A stretch of DNA of 64,000 nt from Scleropages formosus (lineage: Eukaryota > Chordata > Actinopteri > Osteoglossiformes > Osteoglossidae). Shown piece by piece: positions 10,304 through 22,299 of this stretch. The notes below the pieces were generated by a model. The model was given only the letters and a program-made list of their open reading frames with translations. It was not told where the DNA came from and made no database searches. Position 1 is the first letter of the stretch, and every line of letters starts with the position of its first letter. The stretch is taken from contig NC_041829.1 of NCBI RefSeq assembly GCF_900964775.1, positions 8,348,863-8,412,862 of the forward strand, in the 5' to 3' direction. The translations under genes and the position numbers were made by a program.

Positions 10304-12100
10304 CTTGGCCAAGGGTCCAAAGCAAGAAAGTGAAGCCCAAAAAGAATGATTCCGGACAGCTCCAGGTCACCCCTACTGACTGTCCCTGGTGCACACTCTT
10401 AGAATCCTTGACCCAATGAAATGTGTCATATAAACGTGTGCCCAGGAGGGGTGGGCAGCCACTGGCACTTGGACCCCCAGAGATTTTTTTTTCCTCCCTC
10501 AGCTTTCAGTTTGGAGTTTTTGTTCCTTTCCTCTGCAGCCAGTAGGCATACTTATAGCTTTATAAAAGCATTGATAATGTATTATGCTAGTTCTGTAGTT
10601 TCTTTGTTTCCTTGTCTGATGTATTTATTTCTTTGCTCTATGCCTGTGTTCAAGCACTCTGTGTCACTGTGTGCTCTATAAAAATAAATTGAATTGAACT
10701 GAATTGAATATTTCTGATATAAAGCTTTCGTTGAGGTTCTTGAAGCTACACCGTGTTACTTATGTCTGAATCCGTGGCAAAGAAAGCATAGCCTTATCTG
10801 CAGGCTATCATGGTGACTTCCCAACATCCTAGGGCTTCACATGCACTAAGGTAGCACATTTAAATAGCTTAGCATGATCTGAAATAAATTCCCATTGCTC
10901 CAAAAATGTCCAACAAACTCAAGTAAAATAATCATACAGACTTTTGCAATCACAGCTGACACTGGTAGATCTGCAGACCGAACTCGGGGTACCTGTCGGG
11001 GGTGGATACTTGGGCAACCAACTTTTCAGAAGCCTGAAAGTGCCCAACCCAAGATATCCCTGCCTATAGACAGAGGTTCTCTTTCACACCCCACGGCAAT
11101 CCCACAATCCTCTGCGGACATGTTTTCCTTTGGCCAGATGATTAGATTTCAACAAACACGTATGTGGGCTTTTTCAACCTCTCAAGCCAGCTCAGCGAGG
11201 GTTCGATGGTGCCACTCCAATTGTAGTCTTTGCAAGAATCCTTCACATGTGACTTGGGATATTATGGAGAAAAGAGACTTTCCTGGTCAGGTAGGCCGTG
11301 CCCGTTGACACTCTTTTTTGGACTTAAGCAAGGCTCACAGTTTTGGTGAAAAGTTTTTAAAAGCAGTCTAGTTGGTACCAGCTGGTTTCCTGCTGTTCTG
11401 TGGTCAGCTGTTAGCTTAATGGACGGGACAGGAGGTCCACAACAGGCAAGTCCACAGTCAGCTTGCTTTCTGCAGCAAAAACAGAACAGCACACAATTAT
11501 AAAGCTAGAAAAAAAATCACACTTTTCACACAGTGGCAATACTAGGAATAAATAACTGGAACAAGAAAAATACTTTAAATTGTTTAGAATATCATAGCTG
11601 ACATGCATCACAGCAATACTCTTGATACAGTAGGCACTCTTGACAGAGGCAGGTCATCAAATGCACCCATGCAGATCAAGACATCAAGAAATAGCTATCT
11701 TTAGCAAAAGATATAACAATGTAAGCAAAATAAAAAAAGCCATTGTCCTTGCTTAAGTGAATAGAAGTATATCTTATCCCAGTTTGTTTTAAGAGTACAA
11801 AAATGCCTTTGCATGCTGGCTAAAATTATAATTCATTCTTTTCTGTTCACACACACTTCTTCCTTCTTGATGCCATCAAGGGTATTTGTTATAGAATGTC
11901 ATAACCATAAAATGAATAAGCACAATTACACATACAGAATTGCTCCAGGACTCTATGACACACACACACACACACACACACACAGATGCCTAAAAAGATA
12001 TGGTATTTACCTGGAAAAAAACATTACTATATCTGCTGATTACTGTTTGTATTAATTAGTATTACTGCACTGTAATATAAAGGTCAACATCAGCTCAGCA
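10304..12100. other. Intergenic or 5' intron sequence upstream of the RNF182-like gene
   Basis: No coding frame recognised. It contains a (CA)n run at about 11960-11984 and, near 10675-10710, a TATAAAAATAAATTGAATTG repeat-like tail typical of old fish retroposons. Confidence 0.4.
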
Positions 12101-12109
12101 GTTTTGTTT

Positions 12110-12605
12110 TGAGCTTCTTAACCATTTCTAGACCATGGACCCCTTTAAAGGATGTGAATAAAGTTAAAGACCACATCCTACAAAAATGTCCATAGATTTG
12201 GAGAAAACATTACAGTCAATGTATTACACAGAAAATGCATTATCTTTCATGGATATCAGTAGCATAGCAATATTTTATTTTATTTTTAACTTTTATTTAG
12301 TTGTGCATAGCAGACCTCTTACAATTTGCGACTGCCACAAAAAATCTCAGAGAAAATAGAATATATGTATTACCAAAAACAAAAACATTAAAACATATAC
12401 AGCTCTTTCAATGCCTGCTGCTCCTAAAAAAAAAATCAAAACTATAATAAAGCAATGCGACTTAACCACAGTTCCACAGTTATGTCATAGGTAGTAATAG
12501 CACAGTAATATTTTATTTTATTTTTCACTGTTATTTCTTTTGCCTGTGGATCACAGACCCCCAGAAGCCCATCTGTGGACCCCAGGTTGAAAAGACCTGG
12601 TACAC
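12110..12605. repeat. Diverged local duplication, retroposon-like
   Basis: The phrase AATATTTTATTTTATTTTT occurs at about 12269-12287 and again at about 12507-12525, each with related flanks (an AGTAGCATAGC-type sequence before, a GCAGACC / CACAGACCCC phrase after). Similar wording (CCATGGACCCCTTT) lies at about 12134. This looks like an old repeat present in two or three decayed copies. Confidence 0.45.
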
Positions 12606-12699
12606 CTGAATGCCAGAAAAAAAAAAAAAACACATTGAAATTAGTAGAATATGTAACGCCAAGAACAAATACATGCATTTACACAACTATTTTGATGGA

Positions 12700-13360
12700 A
12701 ACTCACAGTGATGCCACTGAACCACCGAACAGAACGTTCCTTACTGAACCCAAACACACAGCTACTCGCGGCTCCTTGCGGGTAAGGACGCGTGGAAGAC
12801 GGAGACAAAATGTTTCCAAGACATGTGTTGCTTTCTCACGTATGACACATCGGCGCATCCTCGCTGGGCGCGCTCCTCAGATGCTCCGCCGCAAGTGACT
12901 TCAGCGTGCAACCAAGTGGACGGCACCCTTTACTTCCGTCTTACGCAACTCTCTCTCTCTCTCCCTCTCTCTCTCTCTCTCGCTCTCTCTCTCTCTCTCC
13001 TTCTCTACTCCTCTGTGCTCACAGGCCGTTCAACAATCTCTGCTGCGGCTATAAATAGGATGCCCAGCGTGCCGGAGGATGGACAGCTAGCTTTATATAA
13101 TACCCCCCCGTAGATAGCGCCAACATCAGGAGTCACAGTGGTCCCTCCTGCTCCGCCGAACGAGAGGGGAGACGGCGGAGGAGAAGAGAGCTACAAAAAG
13201 ATTGTGACAGCCCCAAGTCCCCTGGGGTCTCAAGTGAATCATCAGTCTCGAGGATAGAAATCGCAGGGAGCAGCCCTTCGAACCCACGACCGACACTGAA
13301 GCCCTGTTCGTTTCACATACACCACATGAAATGTCCCGTCCATCACTGCTCATGCTCATG
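12700..13360. other. GC-rich stretch with (CT)n tract and TATA/MEF2-like site
   Basis: Holds a (CT)n tract at about 12951-13000 and then CTATAAATAG at 13049-13058, which fits both a TATA box and a MEF2 site. No coding frame is recognised. It may be a promoter or enhancer of an unseen transcript. Confidence 0.3.
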
Positions 13361-13361
13361 C

Positions 13362-13530
13362 AGCAGGTGGCGCAGTGGCTGGAGGCGTTACCTTACAATC
13401 AAAGGCCCTGGGTTTGAGTCCCATCTCCTGCTGTAGTACCCTTGATCAAGGTTCTTTCCCTGTATTGACGATGTAAAAATGACCCAGCTGCAAAAATGGG
13501 ATAAACCAGTGTAAGTTACTTTGCAGAAAA
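13362..13530 (+). repeat. tRNA-derived SINE, CTCCTGCTG family
   Basis: Head GCAGCAGGTGGCGCAGTGG, box B GGTTTGAGTCCC, then CTCCTGCTGTAGTACCCTTG and an AAAAATGACCCAGCTG body. This second SINE family has over fifteen copies or fragments in the window. Confidence 0.9.
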
Positions 13531-13669
13531 CAAGGTGTTATGATGTTTATCCATGTGGAAAGAAAAAAGTGCTTTCCAGGACTATATGTTCACAGTACAG
13601 TGGTGTGTGGCTTCAGATGTGTGTGTTGCAGTAATGAGTGTGCAGACCGGCCATTTCAGTCAGTTTTAA

Positions 13670-14010
13670 TCTGCCCACTTGTAGGAAACGCAGCGCGGAG
13701 ATCCTCGGCTATCGCGCAGGTTCTGCAGATAAGACGGTTCATTTTATTTTTACGCGGTCCACTTCTGGCATAGTAGCTCGCAGCGTTACGCAGCGCTCCG
13801 TCGAGGTGGGAGGGGGGCCAGCGCCATGGCAGATAAACAGGCAAACACCATCTGTCCCCCCGGCCACTGCCAAGGACGAGCTGCGCAAGGCGCCCGTCGC
13901 GAGTGACCACCATCATCTGTCACCCGCTTCCTCTCGAGTCCCCCGTTCGGCGGGGGCCAGAATCAGAAGCAAAGAACAAACTCGGCATCAGTTTCCAACG
14001 GCAGGAAGGG
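13670..14010. other. CpG-rich stretch
   Basis: Rich in CpG compared with its surroundings. A well-placed ATG (GCGCCATGG, 13826) opens only a 26-codon frame. Possible promoter or small first exon; nothing recognised. Confidence 0.25.
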
Positions 14011-14107
14011 AACATCGGTGCAGGACCCGCTGGACGATGTATGAATGTTTCTCGGCTTGCCTTACCCGAAAAATCAGAATCGCCACATGGCTGCATTTAC
14101 AGCGTAA

Positions 14108-14380
14108 CTGTAGAGGCAGCATAGTAGTTAGGGTCACCGGTTCAAATCCGACCTCCTGCTGCACTACCCTTGATTGAGGTACTACCCCTGAATTGATAGA
14201 GTAAAAATGACCCGGCTGTATAAATGGGTAAATCACTGCAAGTGTCAGATAAATATAAATTACTTAGCAGGTTGCATTGAGGTTAAAGGCACGGCTTTAT
14301 AAACTGCACTTTGCAGGTTCGGATCCCAAGGAGCAGCCCTGCTGCAGTAACCTTGAGCAAGATGCTCAACCACAAACATC
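14108..14380 (+). repeat. Two adjacent CTCCTGCTG-family SINE copies
   Basis: First copy 14108-14280 with CCTCCTGCTGCACTACCCTT and the AAATGACCCGGCTG body. A second, decayed head follows at about 14281-14380 with GGTTCGGATCCC and CTGCAGTAACCTTGAGCAAG. Confidence 0.8.
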
Positions 14381-14399
14381 TTATTAGATGACCCAGCAA

Positions 14400-15580
14400 A
14401 ACAGAGCTTTCTTCACATCAACCTGGAAAGAAATTTTGGCTGAAGAAAGACTAAGCTGGGGTTCCGTTAAGAAGCACAAACCGGGCTTTTATTTATTTCT
14501 GCTCTCGGAAACGTCTCGCTCTCTCAGGTTCTCCGAGGATCTCGGCTCTTGTTTCTTGTCACTCAGCGGCCCTTTCTTTCTAAGAGGTGACTTAGACATT
14601 CTGACATATTAAATCAGTGGCGTGATGGCTCTGCTCCAAAAATGACATATAAAGTCATACATAATGTCGTTGCTGCTCACAAAGCACTTGAGGGGACTCT
14701 GAATATGTAGTATCCGGGAGCCCGGGTGGAAAATTCGGGGATCAAACACTTAATTGCGGAGGACTCAACGAAACCTTATTTTCCTACTTTGGCTGCACAC
14801 AGTGATGGGTTTGGAGTAAAAAACTTCACAAAAGATGGATTTACATAATATTTTTAAAACAGGAAAAAGAAAGAAAAAAACAACCTTGTTCTGCTTGACC
14901 CCTACACATCACATTAAATTAAATTATTAATATTCATAAATTATTATCCTTTGTACTTTGCTTAACCGGGGCTTCTCTCTTCCTTCTATCATTCACAATC
15001 TGAATGTCCTCTGTCCTCATACATCCAGTACTGCAATTTACACCCTTGGGTCTAAAATTACTTGTGTCCTTCCTTTTGGCAAAACTCTCCTCCAGAATGA
15101 CATACTGACTGAATATCATACGCTTTATTTTTAATGTTCACCTTAACACTGCCAGCAACAAAACAATCTCCTTTTTCCCTCCAATTTGTGTTTTTTTCCC
15201 TCCTCGTCAGATTGAAAAAGATTTTTTTCCGGACAGGAACAAGGATATTAAGCTCTCGATCGCTTATTACCCTTGGTTATGTGTCTCCTTAACCAGTTAT
15301 ACTTGACTGTGCATCTTTTACTCAACCAAAACACAGTTCACCTGTTGTGAAGTGTGTATGCTGGGCAAAGAGACCCATTTGTGGAGTATTTTACTGCGGG
15401 ACACAGGCCTTCTATGATTCAGGTTTCTATGGCTGCGCAACAAACTGTTCTCCAATATTCGATTCCCTCTCGAGTCTTTCTCACATTGCTCTCACCTTGT
15501 GTCCCGCTGCGGCGATGTCCTTAAGCCCCCTTGTGCTCATTGTGTTCAGTTATTATTGTTCAGCACTACTGATGCAGCTA
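14400..15580. other. Intergenic, nothing recognised
   Basis: AT-rich, without a recognisable frame or RNA gene. Confidence 0.4.
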
Positions 15581-15584
15581 GCAC

Positions 15585-15735
15585 TTTTCTCCAAAGCAAC
15601 TTACACTGATTTACCCATTTTTACAGCTGGGTAGTTTTTACTGCATCGTTTCAGGCTAAGTACCTCGATCAAGGATACTAAAGCAGGAGGTAGGATTCGG
15701 ACCTGGATCTTTTCCTTGCAAGGCAACTGCAGTCC
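15585..15735 (-). repeat. CTCCTGCTG-family SINE, reverse copy
   Basis: Starts with the LINE-like tail in reverse (TTTTCTCCAAAGCAACTTAC), then the ATTTACCCATTTTTACAGCT body and AGCAGGAGGTAGGATTCGGA. Confidence 0.85.
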
Positions 15736-15779
15736 CATGTTTTGAACTGTGTTGAAATTGTAATTATTATTAGTTATTT

Positions 15780-15985
15780 GTTATGCTGATGCTTTTCTCC
15801 AAATCAGCTTACAGTGTCAAGCTACTTTTGCATATTTACTCCTGTATATTCCAGGGTATTTTTTTCTGCCCCAATTCAAGGTAAGTACCATTATCCACGG
15901 TGCTACAGCAGGAGGTGGGATTTGAACCAGGCTCCTTTATGTCGAAAGCAGCAGCAGCTCTAACCACTACGCCACCTGCTGCAAT
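15780..15985 (-). repeat. CTCCTGCTG-family SINE, reverse copy, full length
   Basis: Runs from GCTGATGCTTTTCTCCAAAT to CTACGCCACCTGCTGC, both family ends present. It lies about 50 bases from the previous reverse copy. Confidence 0.9.
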
Positions 15986-15999
15986 TTAAAGTCAAAGTC

Positions 16000-16690
16000 T
16001 GCTTGTAAACTTTTCAATGATTAATAAACCAAAGAACAAACAAAGAAAAACAGCACTGCTGATATGATCGGCTTCTGTGTCGTATGCCCTCCTCAACGAA
16101 ACTATTCACTTCCGAAATCCATTCATGTTAAACATGCATTTTGGCGGCAAAATAATCGATATTCTCACAAATGGGCTCTAGCTGCAAAATGTAGCATTTC
16201 CCTAATTTGAATTAATATTCGCATCTGTTAGTCTAGCTAGACCGTAACTGACAGTAGACGGTATACTCTATACTTTCTGTCTCTTGCCACATGAAGCCAA
16301 AATCATGGTAAACCTCTGAATTATTTAACAGTGAGGAGAGTCTTTGGAGGACTCAGCCTCCTGTGGTCAATGAGAAATGTCAAAGTGGCAGAGTGTGATG
16401 GTCATGGTGGGGAAGATGGGTTTCCTGCATCAAGCACCACAATTTCTTCATCGGAAGATGAGGCTGCTGTTACTGTCACTCAAAGTGAAGTCAAGTCCCC
16501 ATCTAAGGCTCATCACCTCCCGTTCTGTTCGCTTATTCCAGTGCAAAATTGAGCTTGGTTAACCAAGTTTGTAAAGAAGATTAATGAAAAAGTCCTTTGC
16601 TATTCCCCCCTTACTACTTATATATTTATATATATATGTATCAGTGAAACAATCTTTCCATTCATTGACAGGAACCTCTTGTCCAATGCA
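16000..16690. other. Intergenic, nothing recognised
   Basis: AT-rich sequence with a short TATATA run. A 73-codon open frame at 16331 has no family resemblance that I can see. Confidence 0.35.
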
Positions 16691-16692
16691 TG

Positions 16693-16790
16693 GTCTCAGG
16701 GATCCACAGCCTATCCTGGAAACATAGGGCATAAGGAACGAACCACCTGGACGGGACGTCAGTCCATCTCAGGGCAGCAAATGAGTAAAT
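16693..16790 (-). repeat. (TG)n-tailed-family SINE fragment, reverse
   Basis: AGCCTATCCTGGAAACATAGGG then TGGACGGGACGTCAGTCCAT in reverse match the body of the family. Fragment only. Confidence 0.6.
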
Positions 16791-16799
16791 AAACCTCTA

Positions 16800-17693
16800 A
16801 AAAGTGCCAGCTGAGTAGTTTTTTTGTTTCCTTCTCCCTGTCTCATGTCCTTTTTTTGACTAAAACTACAATAGATTTCAAGCCCCTGAGCTTTTATTAA
16901 AATGGCCCATAACCTCAATAATTATGAAAGGTAACCAGTTAATTTGAAAAACTTCCAAATTCTCACCTCATGCATCTCTTCCCCTGCCCTGGTTCATCAT
17001 TGCTGATGACAACACGAGATAGAAAAACATAATCATGATTCAGAGATATTACCATATTATTACCATATTACCAGAGATTTGTACCATATACTTTACAAAA
17101 ACAGCTGTGAAAACGCAGCTCACTTGTTTTAAAAATGAAGTTCAGCTATACTGAAGCATTAGCTATATCACATTCTCAGTATATTTTGTGTCTTATATAA
17201 CCAGAACATTCTTGGTTATAAGTAAATTAATAAACAATTTTCACCTATTTTTGCGACTGCCTTGCAGCAAAAACTGAACACAGTTTTGTGAATAAAGGCA
17301 CAGAGTCAATATTTGATTAGCCTGAAATAACCATTTATAACTTTTAAAGGACTATTCCTCAATTTTGATTACATTTTTAAACAGCTGCTTTTAACAGTGC
17401 AGCAGCAGTTTGTGAATCTGAGTAAGTCGCGAACCCCATGAATAACTGTACATATGTATTGATAAACTAAAACACAGATGAAATACAACAGCTATAAATG
17501 GTGTATTGAAACAAGCACCACAGCGTTTATAATTCACTGTGATGTAACATTTTAAACACTTTTTGGAGATTGTTGGTGGCCCTGACACTGGCTGACACAC
17601 ACTGAAAATGTATTCTATTATCATTTTACTATATCCTATCTAACACAGAAAATATCATAATAAACAGTTGATGATGATGATAACAACAACAAC

Positions 17694-17744
<51 letters not shown>

Positions 17745-18350
17745 TGAAGGTTATTAATGCACAGTGGATTCATCTGATGACACATACCAGCCAAATGCTG
17801 TTTGTCGGCCTTATTTTGGGAACACCTCCTGAAATGTTGGAGAGGAGCCTCCTGCTTCTACCCCCCCTTACCCGGAAGGCTCCCCCCCAACCACCCACCC
17901 ATCTGATTCCCTGACTACATGCAAATCAGCTGGACGCAACTCAGCTCCAAGTTCTGGTGGACATTTTACATCTCGCTGTTGCTGTACCGCCCCAGCTGTC
18001 AGTGTGACAGCACCATGGTCTCCATCATCCCCCCCTCCGCCCCGCCGCCCCCCGGCCCCCCGACTGCACGAGAACAGGGGAGGCCTGAGAATCAATAAAG
18101 TGCACATGAAGATGACCGTATGCAGACATTCTGAGGACACTTGGCTTCAGGCAGGCCACTTGATAAGCCGTTCTATCAAAGAAGATGGGTGCTGTAGATG
18201 TCAAGGGCTCGGGTTCGAATGCTCCACTGGGCACAGGTTCACTAATGACATTAAAAATGGACTCCAGTGGACGAATCTGTTTTTTAACTACCCCCCCCCC
18301 CCCCCCCAACACACACACATTTTTTGATCACTGTGGTCACATTCATTTCT
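16800..18350. other. Intergenic with (AAT)n microsatellite
   Basis: AT-rich. An (AAT)n run spans about 17690-17740, and a poly-C run about 18291-18308. No gene seen. Confidence 0.5.
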
Positions 18351-18359
18351 GACAATTTC

Positions 18360-19290
18360 TGGATGTGAGTCAGAGAAACGCAGCTCGAAAAACACCAGAG
18401 GGGCATCGGACGGCGTCCTGCCCCCCGCGGACAATCAGTGTGCGCGAGGAGCGGCGGTCCTCCCTGTTGCTCCGATCGCAGCGCAACGTCCCGGGTGGGA
18501 AAAGGCTCCTTCGGGGGACGGAACCCACGTCTCTGCATGTAGGACACGGAGCCACGTTCGTGGGCTCATCTTTTCCCGGCTCTAGAGCACCGGCGTCCAC
18601 GAGACGCTTGTGATATTTCCGAATCCTGCGCCTCGGCTCGAACGGAATGGAAACACTTGTAAACACTACTAGTAATATTGCAGACAAACAAACACCGTTT
18701 GCACGCGATCGGATCGATAGGGTCGCGATCGGCCGTTGATGGCACGAGCCGACGGTCACGGCGTTCGCTCACCCTGCGGTCCCGGACTGCCGAAAAGCCG
18801 CACCGTGAGCCCCCGGCCGAAGGTGCGACGCGCGCCGCCGCTCATCTCCCGGCTCCGCGACCCCGCTGCTCAGCGCAGGTGACTCACTGGCGACGCTCGG
18901 CTCCCGTCTGCGCGCCGCATCCTTCCCAATGCGGTAGCGCTCCCGCAGCCGCCGAGCGGCACCGCCAGCATCATCATCATCATCAGCATCAGCATCAGCA
19001 CCGGCGCTCCAGAGCGAGCGCGAGCGCGCATCCCTCCCCGGGCGGTTGCTGTGGCAACGGCCGACTGCGCGCGAGCTGCGACCGCACGAGCTCGAGCGGC
19101 GACACGTTAACGGCTGCGCGTCTCTACTTATGCGCGCGTTCTAAGTGTGGTGCACGTTGATTAAAAAATGTTGAACGTTAAAATAATTAGGGGCGCAAAG
19201 ACCGTCGAGGCCGGCAGCTATTCGCACCTGTAACGCAACCTGTCGGCGGTCATTAAATGGTCATTCTAAACGACCGGCGGATCCTGGGGG
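18360..19290 (-). promoter_or_regulatory. CpG island, candidate minus-strand promoter and first exon
   Basis: A GC- and CpG-rich block of about 0.9 kb. It contains a palindromic RFX X-box (GTTGCTGTGGCAAC, 19045-19058) and a (CAT/CAG)n stretch at about 18970-19000. On the minus strand an ATG at 18845 opens MSGGARRTFGRGLTVRLF and reaches a strong donor (CAGG|GTGAGC) after 18773, which would make a 73-base phase-1 coding exon. I do not recognise the peptide. The island could be the promoter of a minus-strand gene, perhaps the RNF182-like gene 8.5 kb away with non-coding 5' exons; that link is a guess. Confidence 0.4.
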
Positions 19291-19673
19291 GGAGGGGGGG
19301 GGGGCGTGGGCAGTGGGACGCGTCCCCCGCAGTGTCCAAGCAAACCCAAAGTGCGCTCCCTTCCCCCCAGTATTTCTGTACAACTCATGTATCTTCACAC
19401 TGTTAATATCGTTTTTTGGCCACCAATATCAAATATCTCACACGTTATTGTTATGCCACTAGATAAACCGGTCACCAGTCATTGGGTTATAATTTCACCT
19501 GATCTGTACAACATGAACTGCAATATCTCTTGCATAATAATGTATTTCCGGCATTTCATGCCAAGGATAATACTGAATGCACCACGATAGTGACAGATCA
19601 GGAGGTGGATCAATGTTTTACTGAGGTTACCATTTATTCTATTTAAATTTAAGATAATTTCAATATTGTATTG

Positions 19674-19724
<51 letters not shown>
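19674..19724. repeat. (ATT)n microsatellite
   Basis: About 50 bases of pure TTA repeats. Confidence 0.95.
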
Positions 19725-19737
19725 GTTAATGTATCGC

Positions 19738-19934
19738 GGTATGTTTGGCTGGTGCCCGTTGTGTGGCGGTCTGGGGTTCGAGTCCTACTTGGGGTGCCTT
19801 GCGATGGACTAGGGTCCCATCCTGAATGTGTCACCCCCCCCAGCTGAGCACCCTGTGTTGCCAGGTTAGGCTTCAGTTCGTCGCAACCCGGCTCAGGACA
19901 AGCAATTGTAGACATTGGTTGGTTGGTTGGTTAA
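19738..19934 (+). repeat. (TG)n-tailed-family SINE, tail replaced by (TTGG)n
   Basis: Body with GGTCTGGGGTTCGAGTCCTA and CTTGGGGTGCCTTGCGATGG. It ends in GACAAGCAATTGTAGACA and a TTGG repeat. Confidence 0.85.
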
Positions 19935-20406
19935 TATATTTGCTCCTCCCAGGGACCTGGAAAGCTGTGTTCTGGAAGCTCCTTCTCCTGCTGGCGTCCC
20001 CCTCTGAGAAGTGGTTCAAGTTGAGGAGTCAGAGAAGAAGTGATGCAAACGGTGATTCCCATGAAAGACAAAAATAGTTATTAGCATCTTGTCCACACTA
20101 GGGTTTTTGGGACTGTCCCTGGGAGCCAGGCCTGGGGGCTGGGTGGACCCTCGGAGGACTGGGTACAAATTGCCTCCGAGAACATCACGTAATATTTCAA
20201 GTGTTATCAGATACGGCTGTCCAAGTGTGAAATGTCCAAAAATGTGTCCAGAACTTGTGTGTTTTCATACAGATAATTTTTTTTTCAAGCATAAGAAAAT
20301 GAATCACTTGTGTCACCCATGTATTGTTTCTACAGTGGGAACTTGAGATACAGACCACATCAACAAAATATTGCCAATAAAGAAATAAAGCTAACAACTG
20401 TCATTA

Positions 20407-20806
20407 TGTCATGACTGCACCCATAGCTCAACCAGCAGCACCTGGCTCTGATTAAACACCTGGCTGTAATCGCAGCACTTGGCTATAAAAGACACTTCTC
20501 AACCTCTTCCCACTTGTGGAATCTCACTCAAGACAACTGTCCCTTCTGCGGTCTCCAAATCACCGTGCTTTGCAGGTCCCAAGTTCCATCCCTCATCGTT
20601 CCCCAGTCCTGCGCCACGTCTCTTTGGTAAACGACCACCCGCCTTGTTCCCCGACCATGACTTCGGATCCTCAACTCTGTTCTGTTCGCCAATCGACCGA
20701 CCATTCTCCCGTCCCCGACCACGAAAACACGTGTACTCCTTTGCCTTTGAATAAACGATTCTGCACTTGGGTCCAGCCTCCTCCGCCCCCTCTGTTTGCC
20801 ATGACA
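20407..20806 (+). mobile_element. Fossil solo LTR of an LTR retrotransposon
   Basis: A 400-base element that begins TGTCATGACTGC and ends GCCATGACA, with a TATA box (CTATAAAA, about 20483) and a polyadenylation signal (AATAAA, about 20748) in the order of an LTR. The five bases CATTA flank it on both sides (20402-20406 and 20807-20811), the usual target duplication. No internal region or second LTR is next to it, so it is a solo LTR left by recombination. Gypsy-type is likely from the 5-bp duplication, but the family is not resolved. Confidence 0.85.
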
Positions 20807-20811
20807 CATTA

Positions 20812-22180
20812 TCATTTTCAGTATGTGGCTGATCAGTTATTTTCTATTTATTTGGATATTTTAACATTTATAACTCCTCCTACCTTTAATTATATTGATA
20901 TCCCAGGTAATAATTTTAATTAACCTGAAATTATTTAACTGAAAATGAACAAAACAGTAAAATAATGATAATTTAAGTAAGATGTAAAACAACAATATTA
21001 TAACTGTGACAATGCAGTTTTTCCAGTTACTGGGGGATGTAACTGATCCATGGGGGGGCAGAAGAACTCAGTCGTGTGGGTATTTACTGAGGGTGAGGAC
21101 CATTCCTGCCACATACAGAGCAACTGCCCATCCGGGGTGGGTGCTTATGGCAGAGGGGACAGTAAAAGGCCTGGCACAGTCCAGCTGCCCACATCCACTC
21201 ATATTACTCATGGCTGCTTTTCATTTACTGACCATGAGGCCCTAATAGAATAAACCTAAAAGCTTTTGATTGATTGTTTCCTGAAGAGCTGCTCCTCAGC
21301 TAATCCACGAGGTACATTTTCAACACGTTAAGTTGCCAAGTGAAAAGACGCGAACTGCACACCGTGCAGCCGAACTGATTGAATTAGCGTGCAAGGGGAT
21401 CGCACCAATTTCGGGAGGTTTGCTTAGAATTATTGACGCAGCCACCATAATTCTTTTAGAGCATCAGCTTTTATTTAGCCCTGGAATTATCCCAGGAATG
21501 ACACTAGATTTGAAAACAGTAATGAATCACACGCCTTTTCTCAAACAGCTGACACTCTGGGTAAAGTACATATAAGCAGCTAGATAAAAAAAAAAAAGCT
21601 TAAAGTGTTCAGTGACAATCATTCTGTGTCACACAGTTGACAGTATTGCCTTATCGTGTTCATGTAAAGATAAAATCCAGACTAAGATGATGATGCACTA
21701 GGGATGCAAACCAGCAACATGATGGTGTCAGAAACTGTTCATATGTTGTTGATGCAGTTTACTCTGTTGACTCTGAGTTGTACTTTGCTTTGGAGAAAAG
21801 TGTCAGATAGATAGATAGATAGATAGATTCTGAATCACTTCTCCAGTAAATTTGGAAGGAATGACGCACATTTTATTGTCGGTAACCAAGACGTCCGCTA
21901 GAGGGCGCTCACGTAGCAGTTCCTCCCCGTATAAAACATTCACGCATACAGTAACTACAATGATGAACAAAACTGTGAATAAACTTGTATACAACTCTAA
22001 TTGCATTTTTCCCCCCCTCAGGTTTTACACCCATAATCTTCCACAGAAGTTTTACAGTTCATACAAGTCAACAGTGCAGCTTGCTTTCTTAGTCATGTTG
22101 TGAAGTGAACATACAGTGTATATATGTTCACTTAAATTTATATACTGTATATACACCATTCACTTTTCGAAAGGGCAATA
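20812..22180. other. Intergenic with GATA microsatellite and inverted repeat
   Basis: AT-rich. A (GATA)n run lies at about 21807-21828. A 9-base perfect inverted repeat, GTGAACATA (22105-22113) and TATGTTCAC (22123-22131), is followed by a TATA-rich palindrome. No gene seen. Confidence 0.5.
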
Positions 22181-22182
22181 TT

Positions 22183-22285
22183 TATTACATTTACATTTAT
22201 TCATTTAGCAGACGCTTTTCCCAAAGCGACGTACATCTCACAGAAAATACAACGTGTGCATTACATTAGGAGAAAAAGACATAGT
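22183..22285 (-). repeat. LINE/SINE 3' tail fragment, reverse
   Basis: ATTTATTCATTTAGCAGACG followed by CTTTTCCCAAAGCGACGTAC is the shared L2-type 3' tail that ends the SINEs of this genome, here without a head. Confidence 0.75.
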
Positions 22286-22299
22286 TGCAGATGTGATTC

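Noticed and set aside
10304-10312. Longer N-terminus for the RNF182-like protein from TTG
   Set aside because: Non-AUG start with no support; the ATG at 10303 is the ordinary choice.
16331-16552. 73-codon frame with an SSSEDEAA stretch
   Set aside because: No homologue recognised, no splice or promoter context; likely chance.
18678-19160. 160-codon frame rich in His, Arg and Ser in the CpG island
   Set aside because: Composition follows the CpG and CAT/CAG repeats; no domain resemblance and no support for translation.
20499-20923. Overlapping open frames within 20.5-20.9 kb
   Set aside because: They lie inside the fossil LTR, which does not code for protein.
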